Source of the DNA: Aromatoleum tolulyticum
GTDB lineage: Bacteria > Pseudomonadota > Gammaproteobacteria > Burkholderiales > Rhodocyclaceae
Direction of reading: 5' to 3'
Assembly (NCBI RefSeq): GCF_900156155.1
Contig: NZ_FTMD01000007.1
Span: 62,001-126,000, forward strand
Length of the DNA: 64,000 bases
Shown here: positions 18,393-30,856 of the stretch, in pieces
Numbering within the stretch: position 1 is the first letter of the stretch
How the letters are laid out: each line of letters begins with the position of its first letter
The notes under the pieces: generated by a model
Seen by the model: the letters and a program-made list of their open reading frames with translations, nothing else
What the model was told of the DNA's origin: nothing
Databases searched by the model: none
Translations under genes and position numbers: made by a program

Positions 18393-20033
18393 ATGGGTTA
18401 TCACGATCCCGTCGAGTGTCTGGAGCTGCTCAACAGGCTGCATCCGCTGAACGTCGACGAGACCCACAGACTGCTGTCGGAGATGGTGCCGGCGCTACAG
18501 CGCAACCCGCCGGCGCCCGATCAGCACCTCGAGATCCTCGAGGCGGCACGTCCGCACGTCGCACTCGCCCAGTCGGCGATGGCCAGCCGCTATGCCGCGC
18601 ATCCGCTGCCGCCCGACAGCGCCGAAAACGCGACCCTGCGCAGCGTCGTCACGCTGTGGCAGGCCATGGCCCGGTCCTACGGGCAGGTCGCACGCACGAG
18701 CGGCGCCGAGATCCTGCCGGCCGACCGGCGCGCATTGCTGGCGCAACGGCGCATCCACTACGCGGGCATGGTCCCGCTCGAATACTTCCGCGCCCACCGC
18801 GCGCTCCCCAAGGGAACGTGGACCGCGCTGCACGACGGCTTCTGCGCCGCCGAGGCGCTGGGCGTCGCCACGACACGCGTCCCCGACGCGCTCAACGACA
18901 TCTGGAAGGCGCAAAGCCCGGCCGAAGCCTTCGTCGCCGTGCTGCTCGTCGACCTCGCCAACCCCTACGGCCGCAGCGAGCGCGACCTTGGCTGGGTGTG
19001 CCGCTGGGCGCAGCGCTTCGCCCCCTACTGCGAGCTGCTCGGCGGACCCGACGGCGAAACCCCGCAACCGGCGGCCTACGGACTCGACCTCGGCGCCGAC
19101 CACGGGCTGCGTCCCCTCGGCGTGCTCGCGCCATCGGCGGCGCTGCGCCGCTTCGACGGCAGCAAGCTCGCCGGGCAGATCCAGGCCGTGCTCAAACAGT
19201 TCAAGCAAGGCGTCACTCCATCCTCGCTCGGGCTCGGCGCCGACTGCCCCGTCGACGCCAGCGCCAAACTGCTGCTGTCGCTGTACCGCCCCTGGGGCCT
19301 CGCCTCCGCGGGGCGCCGTTTCCCGCGACGCGGCACGCAGGGGCGCGCCGAACTCACCGCCGGCTGGTCGTCCATCGCTTTCCACGTCAGCGGCAAGCCC
19401 TTCGAACAGCCCCCGATCTACGCGACGCAGCGCAGCCTGCGCAGCGACATCTCGCTGCTCACCTTCGGCGAGCGCGTCACCCAGGCCGAAAACCCACGCT
19501 GGAACGAGAACGAACGCCGGCGCGCGGCGGCGCGGCTCGGCTTCACGTGCGAGCACTGGCAGGTCGCGGACCATTCGGTCAGCGGCTTCCGTCTGTACCA
19601 GGATCCCCACACGCAGCGCCTCGAACACCATCAGCTCGTCGGCGTCCGCCCGCCAGACGGCGAGCACTACCTGCTCGCGCAGCTCAGCTGGCTGATGTAT
19701 CGCGCCGACGGCGTCATGGAAGCGGGCGTGCAGGTGCTCCCCGGTCTGCCCCGGGTCGTCGCGGTGCGCCCCTTCGGCCTCACGGGCAATGTGCACGAAG
19801 CCTTCCTCGAGGGCTTCCTGCTGCCCCCCACGCCGGCATTGAAGGCGGAAAGCTCGCTGATCCTGCCGGCGAAATGGTTCCAGCCGCAACGCGTCATCGA
19901 CGTCGTCGACGGCGGCCAGCGTTACCAGCTGCGACTCACGAAGGCGATCCTGCGCGGCCCCGATTTCGTGCAGGTCAGCTATGAAGCGCTGGAGTCGCCG
20001 GCCCCAGGCGCGAAGCCGGGAAGCGCGCGCTGA
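18393..20033 (+). CDS. PilZ-like domain protein of unknown function
   Basis: A 546-residue soluble protein with no signal peptide. The N-terminal 300 residues look helical. Residues about 372-452 resemble a PilZ c-di-GMP-binding domain: R377-AAA-R381 followed 12 residues later by D393-H-S395-V-S-G398, i.e. RxxxR then DxSxxG, with beta-rich flanks (YLLAQLSWLMYRADG, MEAGVQVLPG). The spacing is shorter than in many PilZ proteins, so binding is not assured. I chose the ATG at 18393 with GGAG 5 bases upstream; an ATG at 18351 overlapping the HIT stop is also possible. The 3' end overlaps phoR on the other strand by 59 bases. No known function is assigned. Confidence 0.72.
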   Translation: MGYHDPVECLELLNRLHPLNVDETHRLLSEMVPALQRNPPAPDQHLEILEAARPHVALAQSAMASRYAAHPLPPDSAENATLRSVVTLWQAMARSYGQVARTSGAEILPADRRALLAQRRIHYAGMVPLEYFRAHRALPKGTWTALHDGFCAAEALGVATTRVPDALNDIWKAQSPAEAFVAVLLVDLANPYGRSERDLGWVCRWAQRFAPYCELLGGPDGETPQPAAYGLDLGADHGLRPLGVLAPSAALRRFDGSKLAGQIQAVLKQFKQGVTPSSLGLGADCPVDASAKLLLSLYRPWGLASAGRRFPRRGTQGRAELTAGWSSIAFHVSGKPFEQPPIYATQRSLRSDISLLTFGERVTQAENPRWNENERRRAAARLGFTCEHWQVADHSVSGFRLYQDPHTQRLEHHQLVGVRPPDGEHYLLAQLSWLMYRADGVMEAGVQVLPGLPRVVAVRPFGLTGNVHEAFLEGFLLPPTPALKAESSLILPAKWFQPQRVIDVVDGGQRYQLRLTKAILRGPDFVQVSYEALESPAPGAKPGSAR

Positions 20034-21294
20034 AGCGGCTCCCCTTGCCGGGCTCGCTGGCGATGCGCAGCTCGGCCTGGTGGCGCGACAGGATGTGCTT
20101 GACGATCGCCAGCCCCAGGCCGGTACCGCCCGTCTCGCGCGAGCGTCCGCGGTCCACACGGTAGAAGCGCTCGGTCAGGCGCGGGATGTCTTCCGCCGCG
20201 ATGCCGATGCCGTTGTCCTCGACGGCAAATTCCCCGCGACCTTCGGTGCAGCTCCAGCTCAAGCGGATGCGACCGCCGGACGGCGTGTAGCGCACCGCGT
20301 TGCTGGCAAGGTTCGCAAACGCCGAGCGCAGCTCCTTCTCGCTGCCCAGCAGCGTCGCGCAGCCCGCGCGCGCGTCGATGTCGGCGTCGATCTCGTGCCG
20401 GCCGTTGGACAGCAGGCGCGTATCGTCGGCGATGCTGTGCACCAGCGCGGCGACGTCCACGCGCTCCTCGACCGCCGCCGGCGCGCCCGTCTCCAGCGCC
20501 GACAGGGTGAGCAGGTCCTCGATCAGCGTCTGCATGCGCAACGACTGGTCGAGCGCGAGCTGCAGGAAGTTTGTCACGTCCTCGGGCGCAAAATCGTCGC
20601 GGCCGTCGATCAGCGTCTCGAGGAAGCCCGTCACCACGGTCAGCGGCGTGCGCAGCTCGTGCGACACGTTGGCGATGAAATCGCGCCGCATCGTCTCCAG
20701 CTTCTCCAGCTGGCTGACGTCACGCGACACCACCATTTTCTGCTCATCGCCGAAGGGCACGACCTGCAGCAGCAGCGTGAGGCCCGCCCGGCGCGTCGAA
20801 TGCAGCACCAGCGGATCCGTGAAGTCGCCCGCCTGCAGGAAACGCACGAATTCCGGCTCGCGCACCAGCGTCGTCACCAGTACCCCGTGGTCGCGCCGTC
20901 CGTCGATGCCGAAGTGCTGCTCCGCCTTGCGGTTGAGCCATTCGATACGGTCGTTCGCCGACAGGTACAGCACCCCGTCCGGCATCGCCTGACTCGCCTC
21001 GTGGAAGCGGTCGAGCGCGTCCGTCAGGCGCTCGCGCAGGTCGAGCGAGGTGCGCGAACGCCGGTCCAGGTCGTAGTAGACGTGCGCCCAGATGCCGACC
21101 CCTGCGGGCAGCGGCATCCCGGCCGGCGCGTGCATCCATTCGACCAGCCGCTGCAGGTTCAGCAACTGGTAGGCGAGCATCGCCAGCAGACCGGCGAACA
21201 GCATCGCCAGCGCTGCGACCTTGCCGCCGATCGCGCCGACGATCAGCGCCAGCAGGGCCACCAGGCCCAGCATGCGCACCGCCTGCCACCACAC
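19975..21294 (-). CDS. phoR: Phosphate regulon sensor histidine kinase PhoR
   Basis: A 439-residue membrane sensor kinase. Two hydrophobic stretches near the N-terminus (LGLVALLALIVGAIG and LAMLFAGLLAMLAYQLL) form a hairpin anchor, followed by a PAS domain (about 95-195, GVLYLSANDRIEWLN), a HisKA domain with H212 (NVSHELRTPLTV), and the HATPase with N-box NLASNAVRYTP, VEDNGIGI and GGTGLGLAIVKH. It phosphorylates PhoB when phosphate is low. The start is uncertain: GTG at 21294 is used, but the open frame continues upstream toward the phoB stop without an ATG. Its 3' end overlaps the convergent PilZ-like gene by 59 bases. Confidence 0.93.
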   Translation of the reverse strand: MWWQAVRMLGLVALLALIVGAIGGKVAALAMLFAGLLAMLAYQLLNLQRLVEWMHAPAGMPLPAGVGIWAHVYYDLDRRSRTSLDLRERLTDALDRFHEASQAMPDGVLYLSANDRIEWLNRKAEQHFGIDGRRDHGVLVTTLVREPEFVRFLQAGDFTDPLVLHSTRRAGLTLLLQVVPFGDEQKMVVSRDVSQLEKLETMRRDFIANVSHELRTPLTVVTGFLETLIDGRDDFAPEDVTNFLQLALDQSLRMQTLIEDLLTLSALETGAPAAVEERVDVAALVHSIADDTRLLSNGRHEIDADIDARAGCATLLGSEKELRSAFANLASNAVRYTPSGGRIRLSWSCTEGRGEFAVEDNGIGIAAEDIPRLTERFYRVDRGRSRETGGTGLGLAIVKHILSRHQAELRIASEPGKGSRFSARFPASRLGPATPALHS

Positions 21295-21350
21295 GTATCG
21301 CGATTCCGGTCTGATGAGAAACTCCCGCTCGAGGTTACCAGGCCGGAATC

Positions 21351-22061
21351 TTACACGCCGGCCACGGCCGGCTGCGCCGACAGGCGATAGCCGCTGCCGC
21401 GCACGGTCTGGATCAGCCCGTCATGGCCGACCGGCTCCAGCGCCGCGCGCAGGCGCCGCACGTGCACGTCCACCGTGCGCTCCTCGACGAAGACATGGTC
21501 ACCCCACACCTGGTCCAGCAGCTGCGCGCGCGAATGCACGCGCTCGGGATGGGTCATCAGGAAATGCAGCAGGCGGAACTCCGTCGGCCCGAGGGTCACC
21601 GGACGTTCCCCGGCGCAGACGCGGTGCGTCGCCGGATCGAGGCTCAGCCCGCCCAGCTCCACGGAATCTTCCGTCGCCTGCGGCGCGCGCCGGCGCAGCA
21701 CCGCCTTGATGCGCGCGACCAGTTCGCGCGGGCTGAAGGGCTTGGTGATGTAGTCGTCCGCGCCCATCTCCAGGCCCGCGACCTTGTCCTGCTCCTCGCC
21801 GCGCGCCGTCAGCATGATGATCGGGATCGCCCGCGTGCGCTCGTCCGCTCGCAGGCGGCGCGCCAGCTCGATCCCCGACATGCCCGGCAGCATCCAGTCG
21901 AGCAGCACCAGATCCGGCAGCGCGTCGCGCACGATGCGCTGCGCCGTCTCGGCATCGCCGGCACGCACCACGTGATGCCCGGCACGTCCGAGGTTGGCGG
22001 CAATCAGTTCCTGGATCGCCGGTTCGTCTTCCACAAGCAGGATGTTCGCGGCCATATTCAC
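21351..22061 (-). CDS. phoB: Phosphate regulon response regulator PhoB
   Basis: A 236-residue OmpR-type regulator. The receiver domain has the acidic pair in LLVEDEPA, phospho-acceptor D55 (LLDWMLPG), a conserved T in MLTARG and K in [10 protein letters not shown]. The C-terminal winged helix has [18 protein letters not shown] and [11 protein letters not shown]. It activates Pho-regulon genes and, judging by the Pho box upstream, its own operon with phoR. Confidence 0.96.
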   Translation of the reverse strand: MNMAANILLVEDEPAIQELIAANLGRAGHHVVRAGDAETAQRIVRDALPDLVLLDWMLPGMSGIELARRLRADERTRAIPIIMLTARGEEQDKVAGLEMGADDYITKPFSPRELVARIKAVLRRRAPQATEDSVELGGLSLDPATHRVCAGERPVTLGPTEFRLLHFLMTHPERVHSRAQLLDQVWGDHVFVEERTVDVHVRRLRAALEPVGHDGLIQTVRGSGYRLSAQPAVAGV

Positions 22062-22080
22062 ACTCCATGTCGTCGCACGC

Positions 22081-22114
22081 AGTGTATTGCAGGAAATTGA
22101 AGTTTTTGTGACAG
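22081..22114 (-). promoter_or_regulatory. Pho box and -10 element upstream of phoB
   Basis: On the minus strand CTGTCAC (22108-22114) is followed by AAAA and a weaker second half, ACTTCA, together matching the layout of the Pho box. A TACACT -10-like hexamer (22081-22086) lies 11 bases after the box, the spacing expected for a PhoB-activated promoter that lacks a -35. It is 20-53 bases upstream of the phoB start, which supports autoregulation. Confidence 0.65.
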
Positions 22115-22216
22115 GTCACGTTCCCGCAACACGTGCCGTGCAAAAGCCCGCAGGGGACGGGCGGGCGCCGATTCGGGTATGATTGACACCCCCTCCATCC
22201 GCAAGCAGGGGCAAGC

Positions 22217-22639
22217 ATGGCCGGCCTCGACGACGACACCCCCATCCCCACCGCACTCACGCTGCACCGCAAGTCGCGCGTGCTCGAAATCGCCTTCGGC
22301 GAAGAGCGACAGTACGCGCTGCCTTTCGAATACCTGCGCGTGTATTCCCCGTCCGCCGAAGTCCGCGGCCACGGCCCCGGGCAGGAAACCCTGCAGGTCG
22401 GCAAGCGCGACGTCGAGCTCCTCGACATCGAGCCGGTCGGCCACTACGCCGTGAAGCTGGTGTTCTCCGACGGCCACGACAGCGGCCTGTATTCCTGGGA
22501 CTACCTCCACATGCTCGCCACGCAGCACGATACGCTGTGGCAGCAGTACCTCGACCGCCTCGCCGCGGCCGGCGCGAGCCGCGACCCCGCCGACAACCCA
22601 CCGCCCGCGCCCACGCACGGCTGCGGCCACAAGCACTGA
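22217..22639 (+). CDS. DUF971 domain protein
   Basis: A 140-residue protein of the DUF971 / GBBH-like N-terminal domain family ([53 protein letters not shown]). The tail is Pro-rich and ends HGCGHKH, a possible metal-binding patch. The family is often linked to Fe-S or iron handling, but its role is not fixed. It ends 2 bases before ubiE, so the two are co-transcribed. A TATGAT hexamer at 22178-22183 could be its -10. Confidence 0.85.
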   Translation: MAGLDDDTPIPTALTLHRKSRVLEIAFGEERQYALPFEYLRVYSPSAEVRGHGPGQETLQVGKRDVELLDIEPVGHYAVKLVFSDGHDSGLYSWDYLHMLATQHDTLWQQYLDRLAAAGASRDPADNPPPAPTHGCGHKH

Positions 22640-22641
22640 AC

Positions 22642-23379
22642 ATGAACGACAAGACCACCCACTTCGGCTTCCAGACGGTCGCCGAAGGCGAGAAGCAGCA
22701 GCGCGTCGCCGAGGTCTTCTCCTCGGTCGCGACCAAGTACGACATCATGAACGACCTGATGTCCTTCGGCCTGCACCGGCTGTGGAAGGCGTTCACGATC
22801 CAGATCTCCGGCGTCGGCCGCGGCGACCGCGTGCTCGACGTCGCCGGCGGCACCGCCGACCTCTCGCTCGCCTTCGCCAAGCGCGTCGGGCGCGAAGGCC
22901 AGGTGTGGCTCACCGACATCAACCACGCCATGCTCTCGGTCGGCCGCGACCGCGTGCTCGACCGCGGCTACGCGCTGCCGGTCGCACAGTGCAACGCCGA
23001 GAAGCTGCCTTTCCCCGACAACTGGTTCGACTGCGTGACGGTCGCCTTCGGCCTGCGCAACATGACGCACAAGGACGCCGCGCTGGCCGAGATGCGCCGC
23101 GTGCTGCGTCCGGGCGGCCGCCTGCTGGTGCTCGAATTCTCCAAGGTGTGGGCTCCGCTTTCCCCCGTCTACGACCTGTACTCCTTCAAGATCCTGCCGT
23201 GGATGGGCCAGAAGGTCGCCGGCGACGCCGACAGCTACCGCTATCTCGCCGAGTCGATCCGCATGCATCCGCCGCAGGAGGAACTCAAGGCGCTGATGGA
23301 ACAAGTCGGTTTCAAGCGGGTCGACTACTTCAACCTCAGCGCCGGCATCGTCGCGCTGCACCGCGGCTACAAGGTCTGA
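22642..23379 (+). CDS. ubiE: Ubiquinone/menaquinone methyltransferase UbiE
   Basis: A 245-residue SAM-dependent C-methyltransferase of ubiquinone (and menaquinone) biosynthesis. Signatures are [45 protein letters not shown] motif [13 protein letters not shown], and [10 protein letters not shown]. Start is the ATG at 22642, right after the DUF971 stop; a longer frame upstream lies inside that gene. It heads the Tim44-like and ubiJ genes. Confidence 0.97.
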   Translation: MNDKTTHFGFQTVAEGEKQQRVAEVFSSVATKYDIMNDLMSFGLHRLWKAFTIQISGVGRGDRVLDVAGGTADLSLAFAKRVGREGQVWLTDINHAMLSVGRDRVLDRGYALPVAQCNAEKLPFPDNWFDCVTVAFGLRNMTHKDAALAEMRRVLRPGGRLLVLEFSKVWAPLSPVYDLYSFKILPWMGQKVAGDADSYRYLAESIRMHPPQEELKALMEQVGFKRVDYFNLSAGIVALHRGYKV

Positions 23380-23449
23380 ACACCGGCGCATCCCGCACCG
23401 GCCCTGCCGTGCGGAGCGGAACACGGCGCACCATGGAGTGACACGAGCC

Positions 23450-24307
23450 ATGAACAAGTTCGTCCTCGGCCTCATTGCGATCGTCTTCACCCTCGGCCTG
23501 GGCGTCACCGACGTCGAGGCCAGGCGCCTCGGCGGCGGCAGCAGCCTCGGGATGCAACGGCAGATCAGCCCGCCGCAGGCGCCGCGGCAATCCGCGACAC
23601 CCGCTCCGCAACCGTCTCCGACCGCCGGCGCAACGACGCAGCCCCGGCGCTCCTGGATGGGCCCGCTCGCGGGTCTCGCCGCGGGCATCGGCCTCGCCGC
23701 GCTGTTCTCGCACCTCGGCCTGAGCGAGGAACTCGCCTCCGTCGTGCTGATCGCCCTGCTGGTGTTCGCCGCCTTCGCCCTCTTCCGCATGCTCACGCGC
23801 CGCACCGGCGACTCCCGCGCCGGCCCCGGCATGCAGTACGCCGGCGCCGTCCATGGCGGCGGGGCCACGCCGGCACCCGCGTCGCCCGCGGCGGTCCTCC
23901 CCGGCGGCAGCGGCGACGCCGGCGCCCGAGCGTTTCCGCACGATTTCGACGCCGAGGCCTTCGCCCGCCAGGCCAAGGTCAATTTCATCCGCCTGCAGGC
24001 TGCCCACGACGCCGGCAACCTCGACGACATCCGCGAGTTCACGAGTCCCGAGATGTACGCCGAAATCCGCCTGCAGATGGCCGATCGCGGCTTGAGCGAG
24101 CAGCGCACCGACGTCGTGGAACTCAATGCCCAGGTGCTCGAGGTCGCCGAGGAAGCACAGCGCTACATCGTCAGCGTGCGCTTCACCGGCCTGTTACGCG
24201 AGGAGCCAGGCGCCTCGCCCGCGCCCTTCGACGAAGTCTGGCACCTCACCAAGCCGCTGAGCGGCGCCGGGGGCTGGGTCGTCGCCGGCATCCAGCAAGT
24301 CGCCTGA
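23450..24307 (+). CDS. Tim44-like domain membrane protein
   Basis: A 285-residue protein: signal peptide or membrane helix (MNKFVLGLIAIVFTLGLG), a Gln/Pro/Ala-rich linker, a second hydrophobic pair (WMGPLAGLAAGIGLAALF and ELASVVLIALLVFAAFALF), then a Tim44-like globular domain (about 160-285; NFIRLQAAHDAGNLDDIREFTSPEMYAEI). In mitochondria Tim44 tethers the import motor; bacterial relatives are of unclear function. In betaproteobacteria it commonly sits between ubiE and ubiJ, as here. Start is the ATG at 23450, where the signal sequence begins. Confidence 0.87.
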   Translation: MNKFVLGLIAIVFTLGLGVTDVEARRLGGGSSLGMQRQISPPQAPRQSATPAPQPSPTAGATTQPRRSWMGPLAGLAAGIGLAALFSHLGLSEELASVVLIALLVFAAFALFRMLTRRTGDSRAGPGMQYAGAVHGGGATPAPASPAAVLPGGSGDAGARAFPHDFDAEAFARQAKVNFIRLQAAHDAGNLDDIREFTSPEMYAEIRLQMADRGLSEQRTDVVELNAQVLEVAEEAQRYIVSVRFTGLLREEPGASPAPFDEVWHLTKPLSGAGGWVVAGIQQVA

Positions 24308-24342
24308 TATCGCGCTGCGCTGCTGCATTCCCCTTCGAATAC

Positions 24343-24945
24343 ATGTCCGCACTGAATTTCGCTACCCGCGGCGCCCTCGCCGCCGTCAATCACCTGCTTG
24401 CGCGCGCCGACTGGGCACGCGAGCGCCTCGCCCCGCACGCCGGCCGCTGCGCGCGCCTGCGCGCCGAGCCCGTCGAGTTGCTGTTCGCGATCGACAGCGA
24501 CGGCTACCTCATCGACAGCGATGCCGACCAGGAGCCTGGCGTCACGCTGTCGCTCCCGCTCTCGGCCCTGCCGGGCCTCGTCGGCGGGGACGCCAACAAG
24601 GCGATGAATGCGGTGCGCATCGAAGGCAACGCCGAACTCGCCGACACCCTCGGCTTCGTGTTCCGCAACCTGCGCTGGGATGCCGAGGAAGACCTGTCGC
24701 GCGTGTTCGGCGACATCGTCGCGCACCGCATGGTGCAGGGCGCCGGCAGCCTGCGCCAAATGCATGAGCGCGCGTGGGCCGGCCTCACCGGCAACCTCGC
24801 CGAATATCTCGCGGAGGAACAGCAGGCCCTCGTCACCCACGGCGCGCTTGCCGCCCTCGGCGACGAACTGCGCGCGCTGCGTGACGATCTCGCGCGCCTC
24901 GACAAACGCGTCGGCCGGCTCGCCGCGCCCGGACGCCACGCCTGA
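24343..24945 (+). CDS. ubiJ: Ubiquinone biosynthesis accessory factor UbiJ (SCP2 domain)
   Basis: A 200-residue protein with an N-terminal SCP2-like lipid-binding domain (LLFAIDSDGYLI, VRIEGNAELADTLGFVFRNLRWDAEEDLSRVFGD split across residues 88-123) and a C-terminal helical part with a coiled-coil heptad (ELRALRDDLARLDKRVGRL). It is thought to present hydrophobic intermediates to the Ubi complex. E. coli UbiJ is about the same length. The usual partner ubiB does not follow; instead the next gene is the convergent atpC. Confidence 0.87.
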   Translation: MSALNFATRGALAAVNHLLARADWARERLAPHAGRCARLRAEPVELLFAIDSDGYLIDSDADQEPGVTLSLPLSALPGLVGGDANKAMNAVRIEGNAELADTLGFVFRNLRWDAEEDLSRVFGDIVAHRMVQGAGSLRQMHERAWAGLTGNLAEYLAEEQQALVTHGALAALGDELRALRDDLARLDKRVGRLAAPGRHA

Positions 24946-25060
24946 GCCCGCACCGTACATTACTCCGCGACCCGCAGCGCCCCTGGAACCGCCGCCCGCC
25001 GTGCATCACTCCCGGGCCAAACGGCATCGGCTTGAACGACGGCCGCTCATGCGGCGGACG

Positions 25061-25094
25061 CAAATGAAAAGGGCAGTCCTTGCGGACTGCCCTT
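25061..25094 (-). terminator. Terminator of the ATP synthase operon
   Basis: An 11-bp perfect stem (AAGGGCAGTCC / GGACTGCCCTT) with a 4-base loop lies at 25069-25094. On the minus strand it is followed by TTTTCATTTG. It begins 37 bases after the atpC stop and may also slow plus-strand transcripts from ubiJ. Confidence 0.85.
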
Positions 25095-25131
25095 CGTGCT
25101 TCATGCTCGCCGCCGACGCGGCGAACGCCGA

Positions 25132-25557
25132 TCAGTGACCGCGCTTGCGCAGCTTCTGGATCGCGGCGATCTGGGCGATCGCTTCGGCCAGTTCTGCCTG
25201 AGCCTTCGCGTAGTCCAGCTCCGACGACTTGTTCTGCAGCGCCTCTTCCGCCATACGTTTGGCTTCGAGGGCCTTGGCCTCGTCGAGATCCTTGCCCCGG
25301 ATCGCGGTGTCCGCCAGAACGGTGACCAGCCCCGGCTGAACTTCCAGGATGCCGCCGGCGACGAAAACCAGCTCTTCTTCCGCCTGATCCGGCACCTTCA
25401 CACGCACCGCGCCCGGCTTGATCCGGGTCATCAGCGGCATGTGGCCGGGCAGGATCCCGAGTTCGCCCGCTTCGCCCGGAAGCGCAACGAACTCCGCCAG
25501 GCCGGAAAAGATCTGCTCTTCCGCGCTGACGATGTCCACGTGGACCGTCATTGCCAT
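25132..25557 (-). CDS. atpC: ATP synthase epsilon subunit
   Basis: A 141-residue F1 central-stalk subunit. The N-terminal beta sandwich is recognisable ([33 protein letters not shown]) and the C-terminal helical hairpin ([18 protein letters not shown]) provides autoinhibition. It is last in the operon, separated from atpD by a hairpin-bearing 53-base gap. Confidence 0.97.
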   Translation of the reverse strand: MAMTVHVDIVSAEEQIFSGLAEFVALPGEAGELGILPGHMPLMTRIKPGAVRVKVPDQAEEELVFVAGGILEVQPGLVTVLADTAIRGKDLDEAKALEAKRMAEEALQNKSSELDYAKAQAELAEAIAQIAAIQKLRKRGH

Positions 25558-25574
25558 GTTGACTCCTTTTCAAG

Positions 25575-25602
25575 GCCGCGCGACAGCGGACTGCCGCGCG
25601 GC
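25575..25602 (-). promoter_or_regulatory. Intercistronic hairpin between atpD and atpC
   Basis: Arms GCCGCGCG (25575-25582) and CGCGCGGC (25595-25602) form an 8-bp GC stem with a 12-base loop. No U-tract follows. It may set the lower yield of epsilon compared with beta (inference from known F1 stoichiometry of three beta to one epsilon). Confidence 0.35.
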
Positions 25603-25610
25603 GGGCCAGA

Positions 25611-27026
<1,416 letters not shown>

Positions 27027-27037
27027 TCAATATTCCG

Positions 27038-27907
27038 TTACACCGCGGCGGCGCCGCCGACGATCTCCGACAGCTCCTTCGTGATCGCGGCCTGGCGGGT
27101 CTTGTTATAGACCAGCTGCAGATCGCCAATCACGGTCTTGGCATTGTCGGAGGCGGCCTTCATTGCCACCATTCGCGCACTCTGTTCGGAAGCCATGTTC
27201 TCGGCGACAGCCTGGTACACCAGCGCCTCGACGTAACGCACGAGCATTTCGTCGATGACCACCTGCGGGTCCGGCTCGTAGAGGTAGTCCCACGAGCTGT
27301 CGGGGGTGCCAAGCTGTTCGCCCGACAGCGGCAGCAGCTGCTCGAGCACCGGCTCCTGCTTCATCGTGTTGATGAAGCGCGTGTAGGCAATGTAGACCGC
27401 GTCGAGCTCGCCGTTCTGGAACGCGTCGAGCATGACCTTGACCGGGCCGATCATCTTTTCCAGGTGCGGCGTATCGCCCATCTGCACGACGTGCGACACG
27501 ACGTTCGCGCCCATCCGCTGCATGAAGCCGAAACCCTTGTTGCCGATGCAGCAGGCACGGATATCGGAAACGCCGTTGGCGTTCCATTCCTTCATCGCGT
27601 TCAGCGCGACACGCTGGATGTTGGTGTTGAGACCGCCGCACAGACCCTTGTCGGTGGTGACGAGGATCAGGCCCACCCGCTTGACCTGGTCCTTGTGGAC
27701 CAGGAAGGGGTGCTTGTAGTCGGTCACATTGGCCTGGGACAGGTTCGCGGCGAGTCGGCGGATCTTGTCGGCATAGGGACGGGCAGCGCGCATCCGGTCC
27801 TGCGCCTTGCGCATTTTGGATGCGGCCACCATTTCCATGGCCTTGGTGATCTTGCGCGTGTTTTGCACGCTCTTGATCTTGGTACGGATTTCCTTACCGC
27901 TAGCCAT
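27038..27907 (-). CDS. atpG: ATP synthase gamma subunit
   Basis: A 289-residue rotor shaft subunit. It has the N-terminal helix ([25 protein letters not shown], split), the central [11 protein letters not shown] motif and the C-terminal helix ([35 protein letters not shown]). All features are usual. It lies between atpA and atpD. Confidence 0.98.
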   Translation of the reverse strand: MASGKEIRTKIKSVQNTRKITKAMEMVAASKMRKAQDRMRAARPYADKIRRLAANLSQANVTDYKHPFLVHKDQVKRVGLILVTTDKGLCGGLNTNIQRVALNAMKEWNANGVSDIRACCIGNKGFGFMQRMGANVVSHVVQMGDTPHLEKMIGPVKVMLDAFQNGELDAVYIAYTRFINTMKQEPVLEQLLPLSGEQLGTPDSSWDYLYEPDPQVVIDEMLVRYVEALVYQAVAENMASEQSARMVAMKAASDNAKTVIGDLQLVYNKTRQAAITKELSEIVGGAAAV

Positions 27908-27928
27908 ATTCCGTCTCCGTCCGCGGCC

Positions 27929-29467
<1,539 letters not shown>

Positions 29468-29479
29468 CTGGGTATGCTC

Positions 29480-30016
29480 CTAGTTCTTTAGCGCAGCGGC
29501 CATGTTCGCGAGTTTGCCGCGGACCGAGGCGTCGATCACTTCGTCGCCGATGGCGATACGGACCCCCCCGATGAGTTCGGGGTCGAGGCTCACGCTGATG
29601 TTCAGCTTCGTCTTGAAACGGTTTTCAAGATCGGCTTTCAGCGTTGCCAGGGTCGCATCGTCGAGCGGGAAGGCGGAGGCGATTTCCGCCTCCTTGACGC
29701 CCTCATGTTCGTTCTTGAGATCGACGAACAGGTCACGGATCTCCGGAAGCACCTGCAGGCGTTCGTTGTCCACGAGGACGCGGACGAAATTCTGCAGTTC
29801 GGGGGTCAGGCCCTGACCCGCAACGTCGAGGAACAGCTGGTACAGCTGCTGCGCCGACAGTTTCGGATCACTGATGCAGGCCCGCATCGAGCTGTCCGCG
29901 GCAATCGCGGCCAGCCGATCGAGTGCTTCCGACCAAGGCCCCAGCGCACCTGCCCCGCGGGCCAGCTCGAAGGCGGCATCCGCATAGGGGCGCGCGATGG
30001 TGACGTTCTCGGCCAT
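29480..30016 (-). CDS. atpH: ATP synthase delta subunit
   Basis: A 178-residue stator subunit joining F1 to the b dimer. Signatures are the N-terminal [12 protein letters not shown] helix, [14 protein letters not shown]-like region ([20 protein letters not shown]), and the C-terminal [25 protein letters not shown]. It is 3 bases downstream of atpF. Confidence 0.98.
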   Translation of the reverse strand: MAENVTIARPYADAAFELARGAGALGPWSEALDRLAAIAADSSMRACISDPKLSAQQLYQLFLDVAGQGLTPELQNFVRVLVDNERLQVLPEIRDLFVDLKNEHEGVKEAEIASAFPLDDATLATLKADLENRFKTKLNISVSLDPELIGGVRIAIGDEVIDASVRGKLANMAAALKN

Positions 30017-30019
30017 GAC

Positions 30020-30493
30020 TTATTGCAGTTCCTGTTTCAGGTTGGCGAGCAGATCGGCATGCACCTGGGCGTTGATCTCGCGACGCAGGATGCGCTCGGC
30101 ACCGGCGACGGCGAGGTTGGCGACCTGGTCGCGCAGGACTTCCTTGGCACGCTGCGCAGCGGCACCGGCTTCACCTTGCGCGGCTTCACGCGCCTGGGCA
30201 ATGATGCGGGCGGCTTCGGCACGGGCCTCGTCGAGGACGGTCGCTGCCTGCTTCTCGGCAGCACCGCGCACATCACCCGCGGATTCGCGGGCCTTGCGCA
30301 GTTCCTCGACGACCTTCTTCTCGGCGAGCGAGAGGTCGGCCTTTGCCTTGTCCGCAGCCGCGAGCCCGTCCGCGATCTTCTTCGCGCGCTCGTCGAGTGC
30401 CTTCACGATGGGGGGCCACACGAACTTCATCGTGACCCACGCCAGAATGAAGAACACAACGAGCTGGGCTATCAGGGTTGCGTTCAAATTCAC
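30020..30493 (-). CDS. atpF: ATP synthase b subunit
   Basis: A 157-residue peripheral-stalk subunit: one N-terminal membrane helix ([20 protein letters not shown]) followed by a long charged, alanine-rich coiled coil to the end. The start codon is GTG (30491-30493), giving MNLNATL; no ATG lies nearby and E. coli AtpF is 156 residues, so this start fits. Only one b gene is present, so the stalk is a homodimer. Confidence 0.97.
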   Translation of the reverse strand: MNLNATLIAQLVVFFILAWVTMKFVWPPIVKALDERAKKIADGLAAADKAKADLSLAEKKVVEELRKARESAGDVRGAAEKQAATVLDEARAEAARIIAQAREAAQGEAGAAAQRAKEVLRDQVANLAVAGAERILRREINAQVHADLLANLKQELQ

Positions 30494-30551
30494 TGTTCTT
30501 GCTCCTCAGTTGTGTTCAATGAGGCCGATGGAGGCCAAATGAGCGAACCGA

Positions 30552-30806
<255 letters not shown>

Positions 30807-30856
30807 TTAAGTAAGAGATTGAAGTTAAAAAGAAACCAGTTACGACTACAAAACGG

